Below are positions 1-7,301 of a DNA stretch of 43,532 bases, in pieces (positions within the stretch are counted from its first letter, which is position 1; each line of letters starts with the position of its first letter). The DNA is taken from positions 1 to 43,532 of the forward strand of contig CAJUMZ010000027.1 of the NCBI GenBank assembly GCA_910587665.1. The letters run 5' to 3'. Made by a program: the position numbers and the translations under genes. Source of the DNA: an uncultured Muribaculum sp. GTDB lineage: Bacteria; Bacteroidota; Bacteroidia; Bacteroidales; Muribaculaceae. The notes beneath the pieces are model-generated. The model worked only from the letters and a program-made list of their open reading frames with translations, was not told where the DNA came from and did no database searches.

Positions 1-1
1 C

Positions 2-1417
2 GGCAAATACGGCAAGATCGACAACCTCAGCCTCAAGTACAGCGGTAACCGCCTCATCTCCGTCGAGGAGGATGCCGACCCCGTAACACGCGAGGGTGCA
101 AACGACTTCAACGATCGCGGAAAGGCATACACCTACAACAGAGCCGGCGCGCTTACTTCCGACCTAAACCGCAAGATCAGCAAGATCACCTATGACAACC
201 TCAACCGGCCAGTCAAACTCGAGTTGTCCAACATGAGCGGCATTGACAACGTCTATGCCGCCGACGGCACGCGCCTGCGCACCATCCACAATACCCCGAG
301 GCTATCCATACTCAGGGCAACCGTGATGCCCGGACAGACGGAGATGAAAATACCGATGCGGCGCGACACGCTCGAATACTCCGGGCCCGTGGTCTACGAG
401 AACGGGAAGGTGAAGAGGGTGCTGTTTGACGGTGGGTATGCCACGTTTGATGACAAGGGCGTACCGGGGTGGCACTACTTCCTGTGCGACCACACGGGGA
501 GCGTGCGCGTCGTGACCGACATGTGGGGGCGACCGGAGCAGATCAACCATTACTACCCGTTCGGACTCCCGTTCGCCGACGCAGGCAAAGGCGCCGACCT
601 ACAACCCTACAAGTTCGGAGGCAAGGAACTCGACGCCATGTACGGACTCCACACCTACGACTTCCACGCCCGTACCCTCATCCCCGACCTCTGCCGTTTC
701 GACCGCCCCGATCCCCTCGCCGAAAAATACCCCCACCTCTCCCCCTACCTCTTCTGCGCCAACGACCCCATCAACAATACCGACCCAACTGGAATGGATT
801 GGATTTCTGCTACATATGACGACGATACTTTTTTCTTTTGGGATGAAAGGATTACTTCACAAGCCGATATTACAAAACACTATGGTTCTGAAAATGAGAT
901 AAGCTATCTAGGAGAAAACGGAGTGATTTTTCAACTTAATGAAGACGGTTCTTCAACCGGGTTCAGCCTGTTTAAAGACGGCTCAATAGCAATCAATGGA
1001 CAAGATTTTCACGGGGAATATGACAAAGGTGGTCTGCACATCGGAAATACCAATATTGTTCCTACGGACCAAATTTCCGCCAACTGGTACGGCTCTTACT
1101 TAGGAAATACAAATCCCCAATCAGCACAATCCTACTCCTATGCAGTACCACCAACTAACGCCCTGGATTATGCAGCATTTTGCCATGACCGTGCATATGA
1201 TATTTATGGTGCAACAGGAGTAGGTGGTGCAATATTAAATACAGATGTTGCAAAAGCCGATATGGACTTAGCAAAAGCCGCATTCTACGATTATGCAGCA
1301 AACTGGTCTCTTTCTAAAAGAAGTTTTGTCGGATTGCACACTGCAGCATTATTTAATGTAATTGGACTAATGAAAAATATGCAGCAGATTCCAAAAGGTG
1401 CTCTTTTATTTAAATAA
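2..1417 (+). CDS. Rhs/YD-repeat protein, 3' part, with phospholipase A2-like C-terminal toxin domain
   Basis: The reading frame is open from the window edge, so the 5' end is missing; 471 codons are visible. The first part is Rhs core with YD-type repeats (YTYNRAG, ITYDNLNRP), then the conserved end of the core (YYPFGLPFADAG, PYKFGGKELDAMYG, DPLAEKYP, and the DPTGM boundary near 780-805). After DPTGM the base composition falls from GC-rich to AT-rich, as usual where a variable toxin domain is joined. The variable domain (about 200 residues) contains ALDYAAFCHDRAYD at about 1163-1201, followed by DVAKADMDLAKAAF. A D..A..HD..Y pattern with a later Asp-rich helix is the signature of phospholipase A2-like domains, including the short parvoviral type. 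A secreted polymorphic toxin that attacks membranes is the inference. The membrane protein 6 bp downstream fits an immunity partner. The Rhs assignment is firm; the phospholipase call is moderate. Confidence 0.85.
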   Translation, partial: GKYGKIDNLSLKYSGNRLISVEEDADPVTREGANDFNDRGKAYTYNRAGALTSDLNRKISKITYDNLNRPVKLELSNMSGIDNVYAADGTRLRTIHNTPRLSILRATVMPGQTEMKIPMRRDTLEYSGPVVYENGKVKRVLFDGGYATFDDKGVPGWHYFLCDHTGSVRVVTDMWGRPEQINHYYPFGLPFADAGKGADLQPYKFGGKELDAMYGLHTYDFHARTLIPDLCRFDRPDPLAEKYPHLSPYLFCANDPINNTDPTGMDWISATYDDDTFFFWDERITSQADITKHYGSENEISYLGENGVIFQLNEDGSSTGFSLFKDGSIAINGQDFHGEYDKGGLHIGNTNIVPTDQISANWYGSYLGNTNPQSAQSYSYAVPPTNALDYAAFCHDRAYDIYGATGVGGAILNTDVAKADMDLAKAAFYDYAANWSLSKRSFVGLHTAALFNVIGLMKNMQQIPKGALLFK

Positions 1418-1423
1418 TCGAAT

Positions 1424-1996
1424 ATGAATAAGTTTATTATTGTCTCAATTTGGCTGCTATTGCTACTACCCGTTGCATTTATACTCTCATCATTATGTTT
1501 TACTATTGTCTTGATCTCAAACTGGAGCGGGGCTCCCATAGGATTAATTTATCAATCAAAATCTGACACATTTCCTATCACTGAAATTCAAGCTCTCTCC
1601 TGCCAGCCTGACAAAATTCCTTATTTAAATAAAAACCAATCTGAATCCGATGCATATTATTTATACCTTCCGTCAAGCAATTGCTATGCGATAACCCAGA
1701 TAAATAGATCAAATGGAACGATTAATTTCGCTAAGATATTAACCACAGAAGGAAATCGTAAATATTTAAATAAGGTTTCTTTTATGGAAATAATAACGTT
1801 AAACCACAATTTTAAAAATGATATTTTGTCTAAACTTGATTCAAGGTATAGCCTTAACTATTTGTCATTTTTTAAACTGTTGTTTGACACGTTCATTTGG
1901 AAAAATCCAGTAAGAACCATTTTAATACTATATGTAATATTAATCCCATTGACATATCGCTTTATGTTGAAAGTCACTAAATTTCATTTTAAATAA
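1424..1996 (+). CDS. small membrane protein, probable immunity protein to the phospholipase-like Rhs toxin
   Basis: This 190-residue protein starts 6 bp after the Rhs stop codon, which suggests co-transcription and translational coupling. A long hydrophobic segment covers about residues 4-33 (VSIWLLLLLPVAF, then LCFTIVLISNW) and a second lies near the C-terminus at about 163-180 (TILILYVILIPLTY). The roughly 125 residues between them are hydrophilic and probably lie on one face of the membrane. The gene is strongly AT-rich, like the toxin end before it and unlike the GC-rich Rhs core. I do not recognise a family. Position directly after an Rhs toxin tip, small size and membrane anchoring fit an immunity protein protecting the envelope from a lipid-attacking toxin. 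That role is inferred from context only. Confidence 0.6.
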   Translation: MNKFIIVSIWLLLLLPVAFILSSLCFTIVLISNWSGAPIGLIYQSKSDTFPITEIQALSCQPDKIPYLNKNQSESDAYYLYLPSSNCYAITQINRSNGTINFAKILTTEGNRKYLNKVSFMEIITLNHNFKNDILSKLDSRYSLNYLSFFKLLFDTFIWKNPVRTILILYVILIPLTYRFMLKVTKFHFK

Positions 1997-2026
1997 TATA
2001 TTCTAATACTTATATAAGAAATCTTA

Positions 2027-2887
2027 ATGAAATTTACATACACTACAGACCAATTAGGATCGCCATTTACGGATGTCCAGCCCTACAAGTTCGGCGGAAA
2101 GGAACTCGACGCAATGTACGGACTCCACACCTACGACTTCCACGCCCGCACCCTCTTCCCCGACCTCTGCCGTTTCGACCGCCCCGATCCCCTCGCCGAA
2201 AAATACCCCCCTCTCTCCCCCTACCTCTTCTGCGCCAACGACCCCGTCAACAACTCCGACCCAACAGGTATGGAGATATGGTTCAATGACTTCATGTACG
2301 TTGCCGGATGTGAATACTTCGGTGACGATGACTTCGTGCGCCGCTGCGTACAGGCTATGAACATCGTCTACCAATCAGGCGGTGACAAGCTCATAGACGA
2401 CCTCGTCGCCTCCGAAAGCATATTCTCCTATATCGCCGGCGACGGCGACAAATCATTCACCTCCGGAGAAAACTACGGCAACACCACAACAACGATCGGC
2501 AAAGAATTAGGCAGGGACGCATTCATCTCTGCAATCGCCCATGAATCCATGCACGTCGGGCAATACCTAAACGGACAAGGAGGTGCTTCAATTTTCAACG
2601 AAGTCGAAGCCTATGCCTTCGAAGCCGCAGTCAGCTTTAATAGCTTTGATACCGATACTCCATTTAGGTCGCCTGCCATATCAAATACAAATAGTTACAC
2701 CAAATCACTCTCCTTATTACAATTTGGCTATGATAAAAATAATTTCACCAATGCAATGTTCCTATTTAAACGAGAATCGGCTGCAAATAATACCGGCATA
2801 TATAATTCATACTCACTGATGCCCGGCCGTCGCAATTTACTACATGACAATATAAACTCAATACTTCTAAAATACTCGCCATGGTAA
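2027..2887 (+). CDS. orphan Rhs C-terminal cassette with HExxH metallopeptidase toxin domain
   Basis: This 286-residue protein has only the last piece of Rhs core (about residues 17-80: DVQPYKFGGKELDAMYG to DPTGM) behind a short leader that includes DQLGS, a likely relic of another Rhs repeat. It lacks the shell-forming core, so it is an orphan cassette, not a full Rhs protein. The variable domain holds HESMH at residues 172-176, a zinc-binding HExxH motif, followed by NEVEAYAFE at 191-199, where a glutamate could be the third ligand as in gluzincins. The ORF ends in SPW, and the ATG of the next gene lies inside the last codons (CCATGGTAA), so translation of the two is coupled. A close paralogue lies at 5259-6234. 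The cassette could be silent until recombination through the Rhs core places it behind a full-length rhs gene. The peptidase call rests on the motif alone. Confidence 0.7.
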   Translation: MKFTYTTDQLGSPFTDVQPYKFGGKELDAMYGLHTYDFHARTLFPDLCRFDRPDPLAEKYPPLSPYLFCANDPVNNSDPTGMEIWFNDFMYVAGCEYFGDDDFVRRCVQAMNIVYQSGGDKLIDDLVASESIFSYIAGDGDKSFTSGENYGNTTTTIGKELGRDAFISAIAHESMHVGQYLNGQGGASIFNEVEAYAFEAAVSFNSFDTDTPFRSPAISNTNSYTKSLSLLQFGYDKNNFTNAMFLFKRESAANNTGIYNSYSLMPGRRNLLHDNINSILLKYSPW

Positions 2888-3438
2888 GATTATTGATTAT
2901 ATCTTTCATATTAATAAGCTGCATGTCGTTTTCTCCATGCAAACAACAGATATCAGACAACGATAAATCTGAAGACATCATATTGCAAGAACAAATCAAG
3001 GGAGAGAAATCCATTATTACAGAAAATATCAATCCAAATGATAGTATCTACCGTATCTTATGGCAAAAAAGCTATGATCTGACGGGACAGCCAAAGGATA
3101 GTTCTTCGGTAATACAAATTATAATTTATCCAAAATCTGGCAGTCGTATTGCAGGCATTCACTTTTATGACGTGATAGAGACTGAAAATGCAATAGTATC
3201 TCCAGACATTTCTCAAAAGGCTATATTAAAAATAGACTCTATTGCACACCATGAACAACTCCGAATAAATAGATGGCTCGAAAAATTAGATATACCTAAT
3301 CTGATTAAAAATAAAGAGCCTTGTATCAATAATGAATTTGAATTTGCCGAGGTTTTAAGCTTAATGTTTTTTTACGACATAGTGCCAAAGGCAGATGACA
3401 GGGCTGCAATCGCAAATGACTCCATCAATGGCAAATGA
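2881..3438 (+). CDS. predicted lipoprotein, probable immunity protein of the HExxH Rhs cassette
   Basis: This 185-residue protein overlaps the end of the metallopeptidase cassette by 7 bp. Its N-terminus is a short hydrophobic segment ending in LISC at residues 11-14, a plausible lipobox with the cysteine as the acylated residue, so it is probably exported and anchored in the envelope. The mature part is hydrophilic with no family that I recognise. It is paralogous to the protein at 6222-6728: both share a KDSIYR/RDSMYL-like stretch, the motif PCINNE.EFAEVL near the C-terminus and the ending NDSINGK. Because both paralogues directly follow an HExxH Rhs cassette, the pairing supports an immunity role. 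The last codons contain the ATG of the next Rhs piece (ATGGCAAATGA). Confidence 0.6.
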   Translation: MVRLLIISFILISCMSFSPCKQQISDNDKSEDIILQEQIKGEKSIITENINPNDSIYRILWQKSYDLTGQPKDSSSVIQIIIYPKSGSRIAGIHFYDVIETENAIVSPDISQKAILKIDSIAHHEQLRINRWLEKLDIPNLIKNKEPCINNEFEFAEVLSLMFFYDIVPKADDRAAIANDSINGK

Positions 3439-4402
3439 GAACGGGAAGGTGAAGCGGGTGCTGTTTGACGGCGGGTATGCCACGTTCGGCGACACTGGTG
3501 TGCCAAGTTGGCATTACTTCCTATGTGACCATGCGGGGAGCGTGCGCGTCGTAGCCGACATGTGGGGACGCCCCGAACAGATCAACCACTACTACCCCTT
3601 CGGACTCCCATTTGCCGACGCCGGAAAGGGCGCGGATGTGCAGCCCTACAAGTTCGGAGGCAAGGAGCTCGACGCAATGTACGGTCTCCACACCTACGAC
3701 TTCCACGCCCGCACCCTCATCCCCGACCTCTGCCGCTTCGACCGACCCGACCCACTCGCCGAAAAATACCCCCATCTCTCACCCTACCTCTTCTGCGCCA
3801 ACGACCCCGTCAACAACACCGACCCAACTGGTATGGACATATGGGACATCGACCAGTGGGGCAACATACTGAACCGGACTGAAAACAAGGACATGGACCA
3901 GTTCAGGCTTGTAAATAGAGATGGAAGCCAACGGAAGGATGAGGATGGCAACGACCTTACCCTTGAATTTGACTACGGCACGGTCGAGACACAGGAGACC
4001 ATCGACACCGGCAACGGCAAAAGCTTTGATGTATACAAGGTAAGGAGCGACGAGAATGCCACAAAGCTCTTCGAATTTCTCAGCAACAACATATCCATTG
4101 AACCGTCATCTGTAGAGTTCAGCCACATAAAAACTGGAATCGAGGGCGCAAACGGTCTCAACTTCATATCCACAAGCCATTCCTCAGGCTCCGAGTTCGG
4201 TATGATTAATTTATACGCCGACAGACTACAGTTCTATTACACGTTGAGAGATATGACCCACTCACATCCTATTAGTAATAATTTTGGTAGAAATGACAGT
4301 ACATTCGTCAAGCAAGTTACAGGTAATCAAATAAAGAATAAATTAACAGTACCTAATTTTAATATCTATCATGTGCCAACTAAAAAATATATACCTTATT
4401 AA
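3430..4402 (+). CDS. orphan Rhs C-terminal cassette with JAB/JAMM-like toxin domain
   Basis: The Rhs homology begins with ENGKVKRVLFDGG right after an ATG at 3430, which overlaps the stop of the preceding gene; an in-frame ATG at 3395 lies inside that gene and is less likely. About 135 residues of Rhs core end in DPTGM near 3836. The variable domain of about 190 residues opens with IWDIDQWGN and has a histidine pair HSHP at 4259-4270, followed by an aspartate ten residues after the second histidine, close to the JAMM metal-binding pattern H-x-H-x(n)-D. It ends in FNIYHVPTKKYIPY. I recall this layout from the JAB-like toxin families at the end of Bacteroidetes Rhs proteins. Such domains are metalloproteases or isopeptidases; the substrate is unknown. 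The spacing to the aspartate is one residue shorter than the classic JAMM motif. Confidence 0.65.
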
Positions 4403-4943
4403 AATTATTACACTTATTACAGTGTTCACCATAAGTACAACAATATCCAAACCCGCATATTGTGATAATTCATCGTTTGGTAAAGGGATATTCCAAGTAA
4501 CGATGCAAAATGCGACAATCACAGATCTAAACTTTATTTCAAAGCTTGATTCTTTAATAAGAACAACGCACTTAGCCAAACTTCCTTTCTATGTTATAAG
4601 TTTCGGAGTCGCCTATGATGACAAAAATTTATCAGATCCATCTATAATATTGATTGATAACAATAGACCCATTGAGCAAAACATGGACATATACATTATG
4701 GTCCAAGGCATATATTATCCAGAAGACGTACTTGGGAATATAATTACAAGATATAATCGCAAATATTACATTTTTTCGAATTACAAAAAGCCAAGAGATC
4801 TATTAATTATAAATAATCAAAAGCAGACATTTGAATATAAGCAAGAAGAACTTGTTAAAAGTATGACAATTCAGCCAATAACTGTAGTCTGGAAAACTAC
4901 CGATAAAATGGAAGATGTATCTAATATTTGTCCTCCATGGTAA
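4371..4943 (+). CDS. exported protein, probable immunity protein of the JAB-like Rhs cassette
   Basis: This 190-residue protein overlaps the end of the JAB-like cassette by 32 bp. The N-terminus (about residues 8-30: YLIKIITLITVFTISTTISKPAYC) looks like a signal peptide with possible cleavage near PAYC; the cysteine could instead be a lipobox, although the -3 to -1 residues are poor. The rest is hydrophilic, rich in Ile, Asp and Lys, and AT-rich in DNA. I do not recognise a family. An envelope location would suit neutralising a toxin arriving from outside or during secretion. The role is inferred from its place immediately behind an Rhs effector tip. It ends in PPW, and the next Rhs piece starts at the ATG inside CCATGGTAA, the same joint architecture as near 2881. 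Confidence 0.5.
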   Translation: MCQLKNIYLIKIITLITVFTISTTISKPAYCDNSSFGKGIFQVTMQNATITDLNFISKLDSLIRTTHLAKLPFYVISFGVAYDDKNLSDPSIILIDNNRPIEQNMDIYIMVQGIYYPEDVLGNIITRYNRKYYIFSNYKKPRDLLIINNQKQTFEYKQEELVKSMTIQPITVVWKTTDKMEDVSNICPPW

Positions 4944-5254
4944 AAATTATAATAAATGCCACGTTCGGCGACACCGGTGTGCCGGGATGGCACTACTTCC
5001 TGTGCGACCACACGGGGAGCGTGCGCGTCGTGGCTGACATGTGGGGAAGAGCGGAGCAGATCAATCACTACTACCCCTTCGGGCTGACATTTGCCGACGC
5101 AGGAAAGGGCGCTGACTTACAACCCTACAAGTTCGGAGGCAAGGAGCTCGACGCAATGTACGGACACCCAATCCGAAGGATTGATCCCTCAAATAGCCGG
5201 TGGCGGAGCGAAGCGACTCCTCCGGAAGGTGGATTATATAACTTTGATTTCTGA
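4937..5254 (+). pseudogene. Rhs core fragment interrupted by a palindromic repeat
   Basis: From the ATG at 4937 the frame reads about 75 residues of Rhs core (ATFGDTG, LCDHTGSVRVVADMWG, YYPFG, PYKFGGKELDAMYG) and then runs straight into the repeat element at about 5166. There it reads HPIRRIDPSNSRW and onwards for some 30 residues to a stop at 5254. It never reaches DPTGM or a toxin domain, so it is a broken cassette start. A TTG at 4928 is an alternative start. Downstream of the repeat the Rhs core restarts at an earlier point (5363), so about 90 bp of Rhs sequence occur on both sides of the element. That arrangement points to recombination between Rhs copies or duplication of the target, not simple insertion with a short target duplication. 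Confidence 0.65.
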
Positions 5255-5362
5255 AAGAATGGTCTTGACATATCCTACGGATAATTACGAATCAAAATCT
5301 CTGTCCGGGGGAGTCGCTTCGCTCCACCCCCGGCTATTCACCGATTTGTCCTCCGGACATAT
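5166..5362. repeat. palindromic repeat element, copy 1, with promoter-like box
   Basis: About 197 bp that recur at 6976-7176 with few differences. Inside are two arms, 5191-5220 and 5310-5339, that are reverse complements with a few mismatches; GGAGCGAAGCGACTCC (5205-5220) and GGAGTCGCTTCGCTCC (5310-5325) match perfectly. Small hairpins lie at each end: CAATCC/GGATTG at 5169-5183 and GTCC/GGAC at about 5348-5358. Between the arms is TAACTTTG (5239-5246), a match to the Bacteroidetes -7 box, and an ATG at 5259 in frame with the Rhs cassette that follows. No transposase is encoded. It resembles a small non-autonomous or MITE-like element; whether it moves is unknown. Confidence 0.75.
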
Positions 5363-6234
5363 CCCCTTCGGGCTGACATTTGCCGACGCCGGGAAGGGCG
5401 CTGACCTCCAGCCCTACAAGTTCGGCGGCAAGGAGCTCGACGCAATGTACGGTCTCCACACCTACGACTTCCACGCCCGCACCCTAATCCCCGACCTCTG
5501 CCGCTTCGACCGCCCCGACCCACTTGCCGAAAAATACCCCCACCTCTCACCCTACCTCTTCTGTGCCAACGACCCCGTCAACAACTCCGACCCAACAGGA
5601 ATGCAGATATGGTTCAATGACTTCATGTACGTTGCCGGATGTGAATACTTCGGTGACGACGACTTCGTGCGCCGCAGCGTGCAGGCTATGAACATCGTCT
5701 ACCAATCAGGCGGTGACAAGCTCATCGACGACCTCGTCGCCTCCGAAAGCATATACTCATTTGTCCCTGGATCGGAAAGCAAATCATATATTTCAGGAGA
5801 AAACTACGGCAACGCTCAATCAACAATAAACACAGCACTGGGCAGAGACGAATTCATCTCGGCAATCGCCCATGAGTCAATGCACATGGGGCAATACCTA
5901 AACGGACAAGGTGGGCAATCAATATTCAACGAAGTCGAAGCATATGCTTTCTCTGCTATAGTATCTTTGTAATTACACAATAGAATCATTTCCAAATGAC
6001 AAAATAGAAACTTTAGCTACCGCAGGGACAAAAAGATATCGAGATAATATATCTACACTACAGAGTAATTACAATAATGAGGCATTTGCTGATGCCATGT
6101 TTATATTTAAGCGAGAGGCAGATGCGAATAATACCGGCATATATTCTTCCTATCCCCTTATGCCAAGAAATCGCAATCTATATCACACTAATGTAAACTC
6201 AATACTATTAAAATATTCGCCATGGATAAAATAA
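5259..6234 (+). pseudogene. second Rhs cassette with HExxH peptidase domain, frameshifted
   Basis: The frame is open through the repeat element and can start at the ATG at 5259. It continues through Rhs core from 5363 (PFGLTFADAG to DPTGM) into a peptidase domain closely similar to that at 2027-2887 (WFNDFMYVAGCEYFGDDDFVRR, HESMHMGQ, NEVEAYAF). The frame stops at 5972 (AIVSL). Dropping one T from the TTT at 5966-5968 restores a frame reading CNYTIESF, DAMFIFKREADANNTGIY and LLKYSPW, which matches the C-terminus of the intact paralogue, and ends at 6234. So a single-base frameshift removes about 87 residues after the HExxH region. It may be a decayed copy, a phase-variable site (weak, as the run is only three T) or a sequencing error. 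Confidence 0.75.
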
Positions 6235-6728
6235 TCCCAATCTTAATTTTATTGACATTCTGTCTACCTATTTATTCCGAGGAGTCAATCTCTGATTCCA
6301 GCAAGGATACATTTTTAGACGAACAAATAAATGGATATAACTCAATTATACATGACTATATGAATCCAAGGGATAGCATGTACCTCGTATCATGGATTAA
6401 GTCATATGATTTGCATGGGAAGCCAATTGAACGATCTGCAATTAATTTTCAAATAGTTGTCTTTTCCAAGAAAGGGCAACGGTTTCGAATTCTAAATATC
6501 TCAGAGGCCGAACAATACGGGATTGATTCAATATATTGTCGAGAGTTAAACCGCATCTCAAAATTGTTAGCAAAACTTGATGTTGCACAATTGATTAAGG
6601 ACAGGAAGCCTTGCATCAACAATGAGCTTGAATTTGCCGAAGTCTTAGGCTTGGTTTTTATGTATGGCATAGTGCCAAAAACAGCTGAGGAAGCAACTGT
6701 CAAGAATGATTCCATTAATGGCAAATGA
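6222..6728 (+). CDS. exported protein, paralogue of the putative immunity lipoprotein
   Basis: This 168-residue protein starts at an ATG inside the last codons of the frameshifted peptidase cassette (13 bp overlap with the restored frame). The N-terminus is a short signal peptide (IIPILILLTFCLPIYS); the cysteine in LTFC could be a lipobox, otherwise cleavage after IYS is plausible. It is a paralogue of the protein at 2881-3438, with the shared motif PCINNE.EFAEVL..VF.YGIVPK and an identical end, NDSINGK. The gene is intact although its cognate toxin is frameshifted, which is what one expects if immunity is kept after loss of the toxin. The function is inferred from context and paralogy only. 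Confidence 0.6.
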   Translation: MDKIIPILILLTFCLPIYSEESISDSSKDTFLDEQINGYNSIIHDYMNPRDSMYLVSWIKSYDLHGKPIERSAINFQIVVFSKKGQRFRILNISEAEQYGIDSIYCRELNRISKLLAKLDVAQLIKDRKPCINNELEFAEVLGLVFMYGIVPKTAEEATVKNDSINGK

Positions 6729-7065
6729 GAACGGCAAGATGAAGCGGGTGCTGTTTGACGGCGGGTATGCCACGTTCGGCGACACTGGTGTGCCAAGTTG
6801 GCATTACTTCCTATGTGACCATGCGGGGAGCGTGCGCGTCGTGACCGACATGTGGGGGCGCCCTGAGCAGATCAACCATTACTACCCATTCGGACTCCCC
6901 TTCGCCGACGCCGGCAAGGGCGCAGACCTCCAGCCCTACAAATTCGGAGGCAAGGAGCTCGACGCAATGTACGGACACCCAATCCGAAGGATTGATCCCT
7001 CAAATAGCCGGTGGCGGAGCGAAGCGACTCCTCCGGAAGGTGGATTATATAACTTTGATTTCTGA
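6718..7065 (+). pseudogene. terminal Rhs core fragment running into the second palindromic repeat
   Basis: From the ATG at 6718, which overlaps the preceding stop as ATGGCAAATGA, the frame reads about 85 residues of Rhs core (ENGKMKRVLFDGG to KELDAMYG). It then enters the second copy of the palindromic repeat and ends in YNFDF at 7065, at the same place and with the same last residues as the fragment at 4937-5254. After the repeat only a degraded trace of Rhs sequence is left (about 7174-7200, resembling the piece around PFADAGK), and no toxin domain follows. This is the worn right-hand end of the cassette array. Confidence 0.65.
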
Positions 7066-7176
7066 AAGAATGGTCTTGACATATCCTACGGATAATTACG
7101 AATCAACATCTCTGTCCGTGGGAGTCGCTACGCTCCGCCCACGGTTATTTACCGATTTGTCCTCCGGACATATCCC
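6976..7176. repeat. palindromic repeat element, copy 2
   Basis: Second copy of the element at 5166-5362, nearly identical in its left two thirds. It contains the same left arm with GGAGCGAAGCGACTCC, the same TAACTTTG box (7050-7057) and the same following ATG. The right arm has drifted (GGAGTCGCTACGCTCC and GCCCACGGTTATTT). It sits after the same Rhs codons (ELDAMYG) as copy 1 and is followed by a decayed Rhs remnant. Identical placement at both sites suggests that one copy arose when a cassette already carrying the element was duplicated. Confidence 0.75.
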
Positions 7177-7205
7177 TTCCGGACGACCCTTTTGCCGACA
7201 CGGAA

Positions 7206-7241
7206 AAGTGTATTTTTTACACTTATTTTCGATTAAGTGTA
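7206..7241. promoter_or_regulatory. hairpin and repeated AAGTGTA motif upstream of the arabinofuranosidase genes
   Basis: AAGTGTA (7206-7212) pairs with TACACTT (7218-7224) around a five-T loop, and AAGTGTA recurs at 7235-7241. This lies between the end of the Rhs array and the promoter of the first GH51 gene. It could be a weak terminator for the array or an operator for the arabinofuranosidase genes; the sequence does not decide. Confidence 0.35.
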
Positions 7242-7262
7242 TGAAATTTGTTGATTTTGAGT

Positions 7263-7270
7263 TATATTTG
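7263..7270 (+). promoter_or_regulatory. Bacteroidetes-type -7 box TATATTTG of the GH51 pair
   Basis: TATATTTG fits the TAnnTTTG consensus and lies 32 bp before the ATG at 7302. TTG triplets lie upstream at 7248-7253, somewhat closer than the usual spacing for the -33 element. Confidence 0.5.
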
Positions 7271-7301
7271 CAGATACAATAGCCCATAGATTTAAACTAT
7301 C

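Noticed and set aside
5166..5362. Insertion sequence with transposase
   Set aside because: The element is only about 200 bp and has no transposase frame; it also lacks a short target-site duplication, so it is listed as a palindromic repeat.
6718..7282. Possible small toxin gene at the right end of the Rhs array
   Set aside because: The frames here are Rhs core running into the palindromic repeat, or repeat sequence alone; neither reaches DPTGM or a variable domain.
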